From Aphanocapsa lilacina HA4352-LM1 (GTDB lineage Bacteria; Cyanobacteriota; Cyanobacteriia; Gloeobacterales; Gloeobacteraceae), in NCBI GenBank assembly GCA_019359725.1, contig JAHHGR010000026.1:1-57488 (forward strand): 57,488 nucleotides of DNA, written 5' to 3'. Shown here one piece after another: positions 34,664 through 43,245 of the stretch. The notes below the pieces were generated by a model, which was not told the DNA's origin, did no database searches, and saw only the letters and a program-made list of their open reading frames with translations. Positions within the stretch are counted from its first letter, which is position 1. Every line of letters begins with the position of its first letter. The position numbers and the translations under genes are program-made.

Positions 34664-35029
34664 TCAGTTGGCCCTGCGCGTAATTTTTTGCTTGACGCGG
34701 GTGGCTTTGCCGATGCGGTCGCGCAGGTAGTAGAGCTTGGCGCGGCGCACCTTGCCGAGGCGGGTAACGGTCATGCTCTCGATGCGCGGCGAGTGGACCA
34801 GAAAGACCCGCTCGACGCCGATGCCCTGGAAGATGCGGCGCACTGTGACTGTGCGGTTGATGCCGGCGCGCGCCATGGAGATGATCGTGCCTTCAAAAGC
34901 CTGGATGCGCTCTTTGCCGCCTTCGCGGATGCGGACGTTGACTTTGACCGTGTCGCCGATGTGCAGCACGGGCAACTGGGTCTTCATCTGTTCCGCTTCG
35001 ATCGAGCGGATGATCTCCTGGGCGTTCAT
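34664..35029 (-). CDS. rplS: 50S ribosomal protein L19
   Basis: A 121-residue L19. Start ATG 35029 ([20 protein letters not shown]). The family signature appears as [60 protein letters not shown] and [21 protein letters not shown]19 lies at the 30S-50S interface. It is 62 bp after pyrR and 117 bp before tRNA-Trp. Confidence 0.97.
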   Translation of the reverse strand: MNAQEIIRSIEAEQMKTQLPVLHIGDTVKVNVRIREGGKERIQAFEGTIISMARAGINRTVTVRRIFQGIGVERVFLVHSPRIESMTVTRLGKVRRAKLYYLRDRIGKATRVKQKITRRAN

Positions 35030-35091
35030 GATTGGTTTTTGCAAATGCTCAACAGTGTCCCAGCCTATCACCACAAATCATCAGCGGCAAG

Positions 35092-35622
35092 TCAGTACAG
35101 CAGCACGCCGTCGCGGCCGTCGATCTCTTCGAGCAGCACTTTGACCTGTTCGTGGCGGGCGGTGGGCAATTTGCGACCCACCAGATCCGGGTGGATGGGC
35201 AGATCCCGCCAGCCGCGATCGACAAGGACTGCGAGGCGAATGGCGGCGGGGCGGCCGTAGTCGGTGAGCGCGTCGAGGGCGGCGCGCACGGTGCGTCCCC
35301 GGTAGATGACATCGTCGACAAGATAGACGTTGCGCTCGGTGATGTCGCAGGGGATCTCGCTGCGGCTGAGGGGCCTGACACCGATGTCGCGCAGATCGTC
35401 GCGGTAGAGGGTGATATCGAGGGCACCCACCGGCACGCTGGTGTTCTCCAGGCCGTCGATGAGCCGACCGAGCCGCTCGGCGAGGGGTACCCCCCGCGTA
35501 TAGATGCCCAACAGCACCAGATCTTCGACACCGCGGTTGTTCTCGATAATCTGGGTGGCAAGCCGCTGGAGCGTGCGTCGCAACTCGGTGGCGGAGAGGA
35601 TTTCGACAGGATCGCGGCTCAT
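35092..35622 (-). CDS. pyrR: Bifunctional pyr operon regulator/uracil phosphoribosyltransferase PyrR
   Basis: A 176-residue PyrR. It has [79 protein letters not shown] and the PRPP-binding loop [20 protein letters not shown], ending [20 protein letters not shown]. In Gram-positives PyrR attenuates pyr mRNA; in cyanobacteria a target is often not evident. No pyr genes are in this window. A GATAAT-like box (about 35630-35640) lies so close to the ATG that the transcript may be nearly leaderless. Confidence 0.95.
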   Translation of the reverse strand: MSRDPVEILSATELRRTLQRLATQIIENNRGVEDLVLLGIYTRGVPLAERLGRLIDGLENTSVPVGALDITLYRDDLRDIGVRPLSRSEIPCDITERNVYLVDDVIYRGRTVRAALDALTDYGRPAAIRLAVLVDRGWRDLPIHPDLVGRKLPTARHEQVKVLLEEIDGRDGVLLY

Positions 35623-35686
35623 TGGGCCATATTATCTTGGGGACGGACCTTCTAGCGTTCGTCACAACCACAAGGAGGCATTGAGC

Positions 35687-36910
35687 ATGGTCGGTTTTGC
35701 CTCAGATACGATGCACTGGGCCGGTGCCCTTGCGCGTCGCCCCACCGTGGGCGAGGCCCTCGCCGAAGCCACTCGGGCGATCCGCTCCCAGATGGCCGGC
35801 CGGCGGGTGGATCTGCTGTTTGTGTTCGCCTCCCCGGATTTTGCCCAGGATGCCGGGCAGTGGCTGGGGGAATTGCAGCGCGAACTGGCCTGCCGGGTGC
35901 AGATAGGCTGCTCCGGCGGCGGCATCATCGGTGCGGGCAGCGAGGTCGAAGGGCCGTCGGCGCTGTCGCTGCTGGCGGCGCACCTGCCGGGGGTCGAGCT
36001 GCGATCCTTCTGGCTCAAAGCCGAGGAGCTTCCCGATCTCGATAGCTCTCCCAAGACCTGGGAGAGTCTGATGGAAATCTCTGCCGGGGCGGCTCCCCAT
36101 TTTGTGCTGATGGCCGACGGCAGCAGTTTTCCGGTCGACGCGCTCATCGGTGGCCTCGATTTTGCTTTTCCGAGGGCCATCAAGGTGGGGGGTCTGGCGA
36201 GCGGCGGCAACCGCCCCGGCCAGAACCGCCTGTTTTTTGGCGATCGGGCGGTGGGTAGCGGTGCGGTGGGGGTGGCCCTCGCAGGCGACATCGCCGTCGA
36301 AGCGGCGGTGGCCCAGGGTTGTCGTCCGGTGGGGGAAACCTTTCAGATCACCCGCGCCGAGGGCAACTTGCTATGGGAACTGGACGGCCAACCGGCTTTG
36401 CAGGTGTTGCAAACGGTCCTGCAGCAACTCGACGAGGATGAACAGCGCCTGGCGCGCCAGGCGCTGTTCGTCGGCGTGCGGATGAGCGAGTTTCATTCGG
36501 GTTCCGAGCAGGGCGATTTTCTGGTGCGCAATTTGATGGGCGTCGATCCGCGCACGGGCGGGTTGGCGGTGGGCGAATGGCTGCGCACCGGCCAGACCGT
36601 CCGCTTTCACCTGCGCGACGCGGCCGCCTCCCGAGACGATCTGCAGCTGGTACTGCAGCGCCACCGACTTGAGCACAGCGGCGCGCCGCCCGCCGGAGCC
36701 GTGCTCTTTTCGTGCCTCGGGCGGGGTGAATCTCTCTATGGCGAACCGAACGTCGACAGTACCCTGTTCGCCCAGGTCCTGGGTGAGGGGGTGCCGCTCG
36801 CGGGCTTTTTTTGCAACGGCGAAATCGGGCCGGTGGGAAGTACCACCTTTTTGCACGGCTACACCTCCTCCTTCGGCCTCTTCCGGCCCCGCACCTCCGG
36901 ACGGCTTTGA
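35687..36910 (+). CDS. FIST domain sensory protein
   Basis: A 407-residue FIST protein. ATG 35687 (MVGFASDTMHWAGALARRPT) has AGGAGG eight bases upstream. FIST_N runs from about residue 30 (RRVDLLFVFASPDFAQDAGQ, VQIGCSGGGIIGAGSEVEGP) to 190 (FPRAIKVGGLASGGNRPGQN). FIST_C follows (residues about 215-385): FQITRAEGNLLWELDGQPAL and GAVLFSCLGRGESLYGEPNV, with GVPLAGFFCNGEIGPVG. FIST domains are proposed to bind small ligands such as amino acids. There is no attached output domain, so it may act as a free-standing sensor. Confidence 0.9.
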   Translation: MVGFASDTMHWAGALARRPTVGEALAEATRAIRSQMAGRRVDLLFVFASPDFAQDAGQWLGELQRELACRVQIGCSGGGIIGAGSEVEGPSALSLLAAHLPGVELRSFWLKAEELPDLDSSPKTWESLMEISAGAAPHFVLMADGSSFPVDALIGGLDFAFPRAIKVGGLASGGNRPGQNRLFFGDRAVGSGAVGVALAGDIAVEAAVAQGCRPVGETFQITRAEGNLLWELDGQPALQVLQTVLQQLDEDEQRLARQALFVGVRMSEFHSGSEQGDFLVRNLMGVDPRTGGLAVGEWLRTGQTVRFHLRDAAASRDDLQLVLQRHRLEHSGAPPAGAVLFSCLGRGESLYGEPNVDSTLFAQVLGEGVPLAGFFCNGEIGPVGSTTFLHGYTSSFGLFRPRTSGRL

Positions 36911-36936
36911 CAGCCTGTCCACTGCTTTGCCATAAT
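36907..36936 (+). promoter_or_regulatory. Sigma-70 type promoter for rplU-rpmA
   Basis: TTGACA (36907-36912), a perfect -35 box, overlaps the stop of the FIST gene; CATAAT (36931-36936) follows after 18 bases. Expected start near 36943, giving a leader of about 70 bases before rplU. Confidence 0.7.
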
Positions 36937-37013
36937 AGTTAGCTGTTGTGATTTCGCTCGAACCAGGTTAACCAAGCGTGCACCGCGCGCACCTGTACGG
37001 CGGCAGGAGAAAT

Positions 37014-37379
37014 ATGGTCTACGCGATTGTGGAGACGGGCGGCAAACAGGTGCTGGTCCAACCGGGCCGCTTCTATGATGTCGAGTTGTTAGCCCTCGAT
37101 GTCGAGGCCACGCTCACCTTTGACCGGGTGCTGCTGGTGCGCCACGACGACGGGACCACCGTCGGCCAGCCCACTGTCGAGGGGGCGGCTGTGCAGGGCC
37201 GTATACTCCAGCACGGCAAGGCGGCCAAGGTAACCGTCTACAAAATGCGTCCCAAAAAGGGCTATCGCCGCAAAAAGGGCCACCGCCAGCGTTTTACGCG
37301 CGTGATGATCGAATCGATCGATTTTGAAGGCAGGAGCTTCACGGCCGAAGCGAAAGCCGAAGCAGTATCCAGCACCTGA
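37014..37379 (+). CDS. rplU: 50S ribosomal protein L21
   Basis: A 121-residue L21. ATG 37014 ([20 protein letters not shown]) has CAGGAG five bases upstream, better than the upstream in-frame start. Further marks are [20 protein letters not shown] and [20 protein letters not shown], where the K-M-R-x-K-K-x-Y-R-x-K-x-G-H-R-Q signature is present. It binds 23S rRNA. It pairs with rpmA 10 bp downstream. Confidence 0.97.
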   Translation: MVYAIVETGGKQVLVQPGRFYDVELLALDVEATLTFDRVLLVRHDDGTTVGQPTVEGAAVQGRILQHGKAAKVTVYKMRPKKGYRRKKGHRQRFTRVMIESIDFEGRSFTAEAKAEAVSST

Positions 37380-37389
37380 GGAAGTAACC

Positions 37390-37677
37390 ATGGCACACAA
37401 AAAAGGTACAGGCTCCACCCGCAACGGCCGCGACTCCAACGCCCAACGCCTGGGTGTCAAGCGCTACGGCGGCGAGCGGGTCAAAGCCGGCAATATCCTG
37501 ATCCGTCAGCGCGGCACCAAGATTCACCCGGGCGCCAACGTCGGGCGCGGCTCCGATGACACGCTTTTTGCGCTCATCGAGGGTATCGTCACCTTCGAGC
37601 GCCTCGGCCGCGACCGCAAGAAAGTGAGCGTCTACCCGATTGCCCAGACGGCGATGCAGCCCGTAGCCGCCGAGTAG
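37390..37677 (+). CDS. rpmA: 50S ribosomal protein L27
   Basis: A 95-residue L27 starting [20 protein letters not shown] at 37390. It has [40 protein letters not shown] and [15 protein letters not shown]. The N-terminal tail reaches the peptidyl-transferase centre; there is no cleavable leader of the Firmicute type. Last gene of the rplU-rpmA operon, with a terminator following. Confidence 0.97.
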   Translation: MAHKKGTGSTRNGRDSNAQRLGVKRYGGERVKAGNILIRQRGTKIHPGANVGRGSDDTLFALIEGIVTFERLGRDRKKVSVYPIAQTAMQPVAAE

Positions 37678-37690
37678 AAGCATTCAATGC

Positions 37691-37726
37691 AAAAAGCGCA
37701 CTGGAGGTAACCCCGGTGCGCTTTTT
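37691..37726. terminator. Bidirectional terminator after rpmA
   Basis: AAAAAGCGCAC (37691-37701) pairs with GTGCGCTTTTT (37716-37726) around a 14-base loop. Each strand ends in five T, so it serves rpmA and the convergent propeller-protein gene, whose stop is 12 bases away. Confidence 0.85.
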
Positions 37727-37737
37727 GATGCAGCTCC

Positions 37738-40700
37738 CTATGGCTGGGCGCTCTGGCTTGCAGTACCCACCCCGGCCGGGTAACCGGCGGCGCGCAGGGC
37801 TTGCTCGAAGGCGACCACTTCGCTTTTTTTGAGGGTGTCGTACTCGGCAAGGATAGTGGCGGTCTGCTGTTTGACTTTTTCGAACTTGACCAGCACCGGC
37901 TGGTTGGGTCCGTCGTAGCTGCTCTGCAAAGCCCCGAGCACAATAGCGATCTGATTGGCGACCTCGGCGGTGCGGTCGTAGATGCCCTGGCGATCTTCGT
38001 TGGGGGCCATGCGGTCCGCCAGGTTCGCCAGTTTGGCATCTAGAGCCTTGCCGCGCTCGGCAAGCGACGGGTTGGCGGGTTTATCCCCCTGCGTCGCCGT
38101 CTGGATCGTCTTGCGGGTATCCCAGATCTGCTGGTAGGCCTTCGCCACCGATTCGAGCATCGCCCCGGCTTCGAGCGCCAATTGATAGCTCTGGCGGCGC
38201 GCCGCCGGGTAGTAAGGAATGCGCGGATCGGGTTTTACCTCGAAACTCTGGCTCACGATCGAGCCCTGGTACTGGATGCGGGCGGTGTACTTGCCCGGCG
38301 GCACCAGCGTCCCGCGCCGCTCTTTGTCGGCTTTTTCGCGCTCTTTGATCCGCTCCGGGTCGCTGAGGGGAAACTGGGGCACGGCAAATTTTTCGCGGCG
38401 CAGATCCCAGGCAATCCGGTTGAGACCTGCCTTCATCGGTGCTTTGACCGTGCGGATCACCTTGCCGGTGTCGTCGAGAATCTCGATGTCGAGTTTCGCT
38501 TCTTCTTTTTTCTGGGTCTCAGCGGCAGGGCCAGAGGCGACGGGTTTGTCCTCACCGGTTGCCGGGGCTCCGGAAGGGGGAATCGGCCGGCTACTTTTGG
38601 GTGCCGTGGCCGCTTCTTCTTTGTCTTTGTCGGCTTCTTCGCCTTCCTCGGCGTCGGCTTTGGCGGGCTCCAGGCCGGGGCCGTTCAGCACGTAGGTCAA
38701 CAGCGCTCCGTAGGGGCGCGCTTTGCCGCGAAAGAGCGCGTCGCCCGCAAAGAAGTACGGCCCCGAGAAGGGGGCAAAGTGCATCTGATCGGGATCGGCC
38801 ACCGGGAACAAGTACAGCGGTTGGGTGGCAATTTGCTCATTGATAGAACGCAGCGGCCGGATGTCGTCGAGGATGTAGATGCCCCGGCCGTGGGTGCCGA
38901 TCACCAGATCTTGCTCGCGCGGGTGGACCACCAGATCGGTGACGGGCACCGTGGGCAGACCCTGGGTCCACTTGAACCAGCTTTTGCCGGCGTCGGCGCT
39001 CACGAACAAGCCGAATTCGGTGCCCAGGTAGAGCAGGTCCGCCTTCACCGGGTCTTCTTCGATCACGTGGGCGAAGCCGTCGATCGTGGGGGTGACCAGA
39101 CTCTTCCAGCTCCTGCCGTAGTCGCGGGTGACAAAGACGTAGCTCTGCCAGTTGGAGCGGCGGTGATCGTCGAAGACCACGTAGGCCGTGGCCGGGTCAT
39201 GCTTCGAAGCTTCGACGTGGGGTACCCAGGTACCCGCCGGGACCAGCCCCGCTTTTATCAGACTGTCCGAGACGCGCTGCCAGCTTTTGCCGCCGTCGGT
39301 GGTGAGCTGCACGTTGCCATCGTCGGTGGAGGCCCACAGCAGGCCCTTTTTGAGGGCACTGGGCGCAATGCTCAAGATCGTGCAGTGGTTTTCGGCGGCG
39401 GTGACATCGCGGGTAAGACCGCCGGATTCGGCCTGTTTTTGCTTCTCAGGATCGTCGGTGGTCAGATCCGGGCTGATAATCTGCCAGGAATTGCCCTTGT
39501 CCGGGCTTTTGTGGACGAACTGGCTGCCGTAGTAAATCGTCTTGGGGTCAAAAGGGTCGATGGCGAGGGCCGCGTTCCAGTTGTAGCGGTGCTTGGTTTC
39601 TGTCTCGGTGGGGCGGATGGCTTTGCGCACGCCGGTGCGGGAATTGAAATAGAACAGGTTGCCGCCCTGGCTCATCGCATAGCCGTACTCGGCGTTCTCG
39701 GGATCCGGCAGCGTGGCGAAGCCGTCGCCGAAGCCGACCGCTTCCCAGCTGGCATTGAGGATGCCGGAAGGTTTGAGCGCATTGCTGGGGCCGCGCCAGG
39801 AGCCGTTGTCCTGCAGGCCGCCGTAGACGTTGTAGGGCTGCTCCATATCCACGCCGATGTGGTAGAACTGCCCGAGCGGCAGATTATCCACGAACTGCCA
39901 CTTTTTGCCCCGGTCGTAGCTGATCGCGATGCCGCCATCGTTGCCATTGATGAGAGTATTGCCGTTCGGGTGAATCCACAAAGCGTGGTGATCGGAGTGG
40001 ATGCCCTGGGGAGCGGTGGGCTTGAAGGTTTTGCCGCCGTCGGTGCTGATATCCAGGTTGACCTGCAGCCGATAGAGCAGATTTTCGTCCTTGGGATTGA
40101 CTTCGAGGTCGGCGAAGTAAAAGGGGCGCGGGTTGATGTCGGGGCGGGTGTTGACGGTCTTCCAGCTTGATCCTCCATCCTCGGAGCGCAGCAGCACGTT
40201 TTTGTTCGCTTCGACCAGGGCATAGACGATCTTTGGATTGCTCGGGGCGACGGCTATACCGATGCGGCCCAGTTCTCCGGCCGGAAGTCCGTCTTGGGCT
40301 TCAAGTTTGCGCCAGCTGCCGCCGCCGTCGGTGGTGATATATAGGCCACTTCCCGAGCCGCCGGATTTGAACGCCCACGGCCAGCGGCGGTGCTCCCACA
40401 TCGCGGCGATGAGCTTGTCGGGATTGCTCGGATCGATGGCCAGATCGCCCACGCCGGTCCGCTCATCGACGTAGAGGATCTTGTTCCAGGTTTTGCCGCC
40501 GTCGGTGGTCTTGAAGACGCCACGATCGGGGTTCTCGCCCCAGGTGGTGCCCATCGCCGCCACGTAGGCGATGTCGGGGTTGGTGGGGTGCAGCAATATT
40601 CTGTGGATGCGCTCGGTTTTTTCGAGGCCCAGCTTCTGCCAGCTCTTGCCGCCGTCGATGGATTTATAGATGCCGCGGCCCACCCCGGCGCTGTTGCGGG

Positions 40701-41067
40701 TGTTCCCTTCGCCGCTGCCTGCCCAGACGATCTCGGGCTGGGGCTGAAAGACGGCCACCGCCCCGATCGAAGAGGTGTCCTGCTCGTCAAAGATGGGCTT
40801 CCAGGTGGTGCCGCCGTTGGTGCTTTTCCAGACGCCGCCCGTGGCGGTGCCGATGTAGATAATCTCCGGCTGGGCCGTCACCGCCGCGACGGCGGCCACC
40901 CGGCCGCTCATGTTGCCGGGACCGACATTGCGCGCCTTCATACCGGCAAAAAAGAGTTTGTCGTAGGCAGCGGCGGCCGGCAGGGCGCCCAGCAGGCTCA
41001 CCAGGACAGAAACAGCCAGGATTTTCGCGCGCCGTCCAGCGCTTTGCCGGAGCTTCAAGCCAGTCAT
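37738..41067 (-). CDS. Exported VPS10/BNR-repeat beta-propeller protein
   Basis: A 1109-residue exported protein, signal peptide ending near LLGALPAAAA. From about residue 60 to 740 it has many BNR/Asp-box repeats (S-x-D-G-G-x-x-W): KSTNGGTTW, KSIDGGKSW, KTTDGGKTW, ITTDGGGSW, RSEDGGSSW, LTTDGGKSW. These make sortilin/VPS10-type propellers like those in secreted glycosidases and peptidase-linked proteins. A KTAEEK-type acidic linker (EEGEEADKDKEEAATAPKSS, about 800-820) leads to a beta-sandwich (near 860-960) and a helical end. There is no catalytic motif I can name. A cell-surface or periplasmic binding role is inference. Confidence 0.82.
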   Translation of the reverse strand: MTGLKLRQSAGRRAKILAVSVLVSLLGALPAAAAYDKLFFAGMKARNVGPGNMSGRVAAVAAVTAQPEIIYIGTATGGVWKSTNGGTTWKPIFDEQDTSSIGAVAVFQPQPEIVWAGSGEGNTRNSAGVGRGIYKSIDGGKSWQKLGLEKTERIHRILLHPTNPDIAYVAAMGTTWGENPDRGVFKTTDGGKTWNKILYVDERTGVGDLAIDPSNPDKLIAAMWEHRRWPWAFKSGGSGSGLYITTDGGGSWRKLEAQDGLPAGELGRIGIAVAPSNPKIVYALVEANKNVLLRSEDGGSSWKTVNTRPDINPRPFYFADLEVNPKDENLLYRLQVNLDISTDGGKTFKPTAPQGIHSDHHALWIHPNGNTLINGNDGGIAISYDRGKKWQFVDNLPLGQFYHIGVDMEQPYNVYGGLQDNGSWRGPSNALKPSGILNASWEAVGFGDGFATLPDPENAEYGYAMSQGGNLFYFNSRTGVRKAIRPTETETKHRYNWNAALAIDPFDPKTIYYGSQFVHKSPDKGNSWQIISPDLTTDDPEKQKQAESGGLTRDVTAAENHCTILSIAPSALKKGLLWASTDDGNVQLTTDGGKSWQRVSDSLIKAGLVPAGTWVPHVEASKHDPATAYVVFDDHRRSNWQSYVFVTRDYGRSWKSLVTPTIDGFAHVIEEDPVKADLLYLGTEFGLFVSADAGKSWFKWTQGLPTVPVTDLVVHPREQDLVIGTHGRGIYILDDIRPLRSINEQIATQPLYLFPVADPDQMHFAPFSGPYFFAGDALFRGKARPYGALLTYVLNGPGLEPAKADAEEGEEADKDKEEAATAPKSSRPIPPSGAPATGEDKPVASGPAAETQKKEEAKLDIEILDDTGKVIRTVKAPMKAGLNRIAWDLRREKFAVPQFPLSDPERIKEREKADKERRGTLVPPGKYTARIQYQGSIVSQSFEVKPDPRIPYYPAARRQSYQLALEAGAMLESVAKAYQQIWDTRKTIQTATQGDKPANPSLAERGKALDAKLANLADRMAPNEDRQGIYDRTAEVANQIAIVLGALQSSYDGPNQPVLVKFEKVKQQTATILAEYDTLKKSEVVAFEQALRAAGYPAGVGTASQSAQP

Positions 41068-41231
41068 GCCAATCGTCCTTTTGTGTCAAGGTGTTCGATA
41101 ACACAGGTAACTGTAGCTGATCTTCAGCCGCAGATAGCAGCCGAAAACACCGTCAGGACCGGCAGTTGCCGGACGATTACACTGGAGGAGGTGCTTCGGG
41201 CACTTTGCCAGCACCGCTGCGAGAACGTTCT

Positions 41232-41840
41232 ATGACTACACCGGCACCGCTGCAATCCACCAGTCCGCCGCTTGTCGAAGGGATCAGCACCCTGTACGGC
41301 GTCGATTGGGAACAATTCAAAACGATCGAAGCCACCCTGGCCCATCTGGGCAAAGGGGTCAAACTGTCGTACTTCAACGGGGTGCTTGAAATCATGTCCC
41401 CTGTCGGTCCCCGGCACGAAGACGTCAAGAGCACCCTGGGCCTGTTGTTGGAAGCCTATATGCGAGAAAAAGGCATCCGGTTCTACGTCTGTGGCGGCTT
41501 CACCATCGAATCCCCCAAGACGGCCTCAGGCACCCCGGACGAATCCTACGCCATCGGCACCCGGAAGAAAATTCCAGACATTGTCATTGAAGTCGTCATC
41601 ACCAGCGGCAGGCTGGATAAAACCGAAATTTACAGACCCAAGCAGGTTCCGGAAGTCTGGTTCTGGAAAAAAGGCCAAATTACGCTATTTCACCTGGAAG
41701 AACAGGGCTACGTCCAGCGCGAGCGCAGCGTGTTTTTTCCGGCTCTGGAGTTGTCGGTGCTCCAGCGCTATCTGGATTTTGCCGACCAGTACGACGCTGT
41801 GAGCGAGTTTGTAGAAGCCATCCGCCGAGGAGACCAGTAG
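41232..41840 (+). CDS. Uma2 family endonuclease (DUF820)
   Basis: A 202-residue protein from ATG 41232 (MTTPAPLQSTSPPLVEGIST). The Uma2 fold has a PD-(D/E)XK nuclease-like core: KLSYFNGVLEIMSPVGPRHE, FYVCGGFTIESPKTASGTPD, then the acidic site in KKIPDIVIEVVITSGRLDKT and the Lys at IYRPKQVPEVWFWKKGQITL. This family is hugely expanded in cyanobacteria, with an unsettled biological role. It stands alone here, with the beta-propeller gene upstream on the other strand. Confidence 0.9.
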   Translation: MTTPAPLQSTSPPLVEGISTLYGVDWEQFKTIEATLAHLGKGVKLSYFNGVLEIMSPVGPRHEDVKSTLGLLLEAYMREKGIRFYVCGGFTIESPKTASGTPDESYAIGTRKKIPDIVIEVVITSGRLDKTEIYRPKQVPEVWFWKKGQITLFHLEEQGYVQRERSVFFPALELSVLQRYLDFADQYDAVSEFVEAIRRGDQ

Positions 41841-42081
41841 GCTGGTCATGGCAGTACCGCAGAAGCGCCTGCCCGGAGTGTGCTCTCGTACCAAAAAGCA
41901 AGTATGCCATTCCTTGCACTGTGGCTGTCGGCGTTGGGTTTGTGGCTTTGCGGGTTGCCCGCTTCCCTGGCTGCATCTCCTGCAGATCTGATGTATATTT
42001 TTGCGCCCGTGCTGCAGGAAAATGCCTTCGATGCAGGCACACGATCGGGGGGTATTGTGCCGACGTGCAATTTGGGCAGGA

Positions 42082-43233
42082 TCAATCGTCCTCTTCGTCG
42101 TCGGTGATCAGCCGGTTGAGCTTTTGTTTGATTTGGGCGTCGAAGACTTCCCATTTGAGCTGGTTGAAAGCCGAATTTTCGCTGCTACCCGCAAGAAAAC
42201 CCACCGGGATTTCAAAGCCCCCCGCGCGCATGCGTCCACCGCCAAAAAAGCGGCCCTCGGCGTCGTGGCCGAAGGTCTTTTTGATAAATTCGTCGGGGTC
42301 AAGGGTCAGCTTGTTGGTGCGCAGCGAGCCTGAGACCATCTCGCGTTCGTCCTCGGTGCGCACGATGCCGTAGACGACGGCGGTGTGGATGTTCTCCTCG
42401 GTGATCAGAAAGTCCGCCGCCTGGGGAATGGCGTCGCGGTCCTCGTAGCGCAAATAGCCCACCCCGGAGACCGAGAAGCTGTTTTTGACGATCCGGTTTT
42501 TGAGGGCGCGCTCGATGACGTCCATTACCCGGCGGGAGCGGGCGGTCTGCAAAATCGCCTCCAGCAACTTCGGATCGTAGAAGCGCGCCAGATAGGCAGC
42601 CGCCAGGAAGTCTTCTTCTTTGGCCTGCATCAGTTGATGGGTCTCGGAGCGCAGGCCGTGCATCAGGGCGGTGGCCACCTTGACGTGGTTGGGATCCGTG
42701 GCGTCGAGGCTCAAAAGCCCTTCTTGAAAGTACTGCACGAACATCGTGGCGGTGGCGCCACAGGTGGTGCGGATGTCGGAGAACTGGGGGGCGAGGTCTT
42801 CCTGGGGAGCGTGGTGATCGACGACGGCAATCACCGGCAGTTTGGCCTGCTTGACCAGCCGGGTAATCTGGCTGGTGGTGCCCTGGTTGTCCAGAAACAC
42901 CGCTCCATTAAATCCGCTCAAGTCGCGCTGCTCGGTCTGTAAATTCCAGCGCTGTGCAGGTAGGCCCGTCAGGCGCACCAGGGCGATATTTTCCTGGTGG
43001 CTGAGCGTACCGGCGTAAACGTTGACGCATTCGATATCGAACTGGCGGCAAATCAGGCCGTAGGACCAGGCGGCACTGAGGGCGTCGGGGTCCGGAAAAT
43101 CCTGCAAGACGACCAGATGTTTTTCATCCGGGTGTTTGGAGAGCACCTGGCGCAGTTTGTCGGACCTGCGCATCTGGCCGTTGCTCTTGACTGGTGGGGG
43201 TGTCTGCTCGACGATACCTGCCCCGGGCTCCAT
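42082..43233 (-). CDS. DHH-family phosphoesterase (NrnA-like oligoribonuclease/PAP phosphatase)
   Basis: A 383-residue DHH/DHHA1 protein. The DHH part has HLVVLQDFPDPDALSAAWSY, a variant in which the usual D-H-D-P-D-A reads as F-P-D-P-D-A. It also has VFLDNQGTTSQITRLVKQAK and the DHH motif PVIAVVDHHAPQEDLAPQFS. The C-terminal DHHA1 region has FFGGGRMRAGGFEIPVGFLA (G-G-G-R/H motif). The protein is in the family that degrades nanoRNA and pAp. The loss of the first His of the canonical motif is common to a subset and may change metal use. The acidic end is DDEEDD. Confidence 0.85.
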   Translation of the reverse strand: MEPGAGIVEQTPPPVKSNGQMRRSDKLRQVLSKHPDEKHLVVLQDFPDPDALSAAWSYGLICRQFDIECVNVYAGTLSHQENIALVRLTGLPAQRWNLQTEQRDLSGFNGAVFLDNQGTTSQITRLVKQAKLPVIAVVDHHAPQEDLAPQFSDIRTTCGATATMFVQYFQEGLLSLDATDPNHVKVATALMHGLRSETHQLMQAKEEDFLAAAYLARFYDPKLLEAILQTARSRRVMDVIERALKNRIVKNSFSVSGVGYLRYEDRDAIPQAADFLITEENIHTAVVYGIVRTEDEREMVSGSLRTNKLTLDPDEFIKKTFGHDAEGRFFGGGRMRAGGFEIPVGFLAGSSENSAFNQLKWEVFDAQIKQKLNRLITDDEEDD

Positions 43234-43245
43234 ATCCGCGCTCCT

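Noticed and set aside
38182..40170. 662-codon open frame on the plus strand
   Set aside because: It is antisense to the well-supported BNR-repeat gene; its residues are low-complexity and follow from GC-rich codon positions, with no family motif.
41880..42107. 75-codon frame with a signal-peptide-like start (MPFLALWLSALGLWLCGLPA)
   Set aside because: There is no clear ribosome site, it runs into the end of the DHH phosphoesterase gene, and the residues after the hydrophobic part look random. It could be re-examined if a transcript exists.
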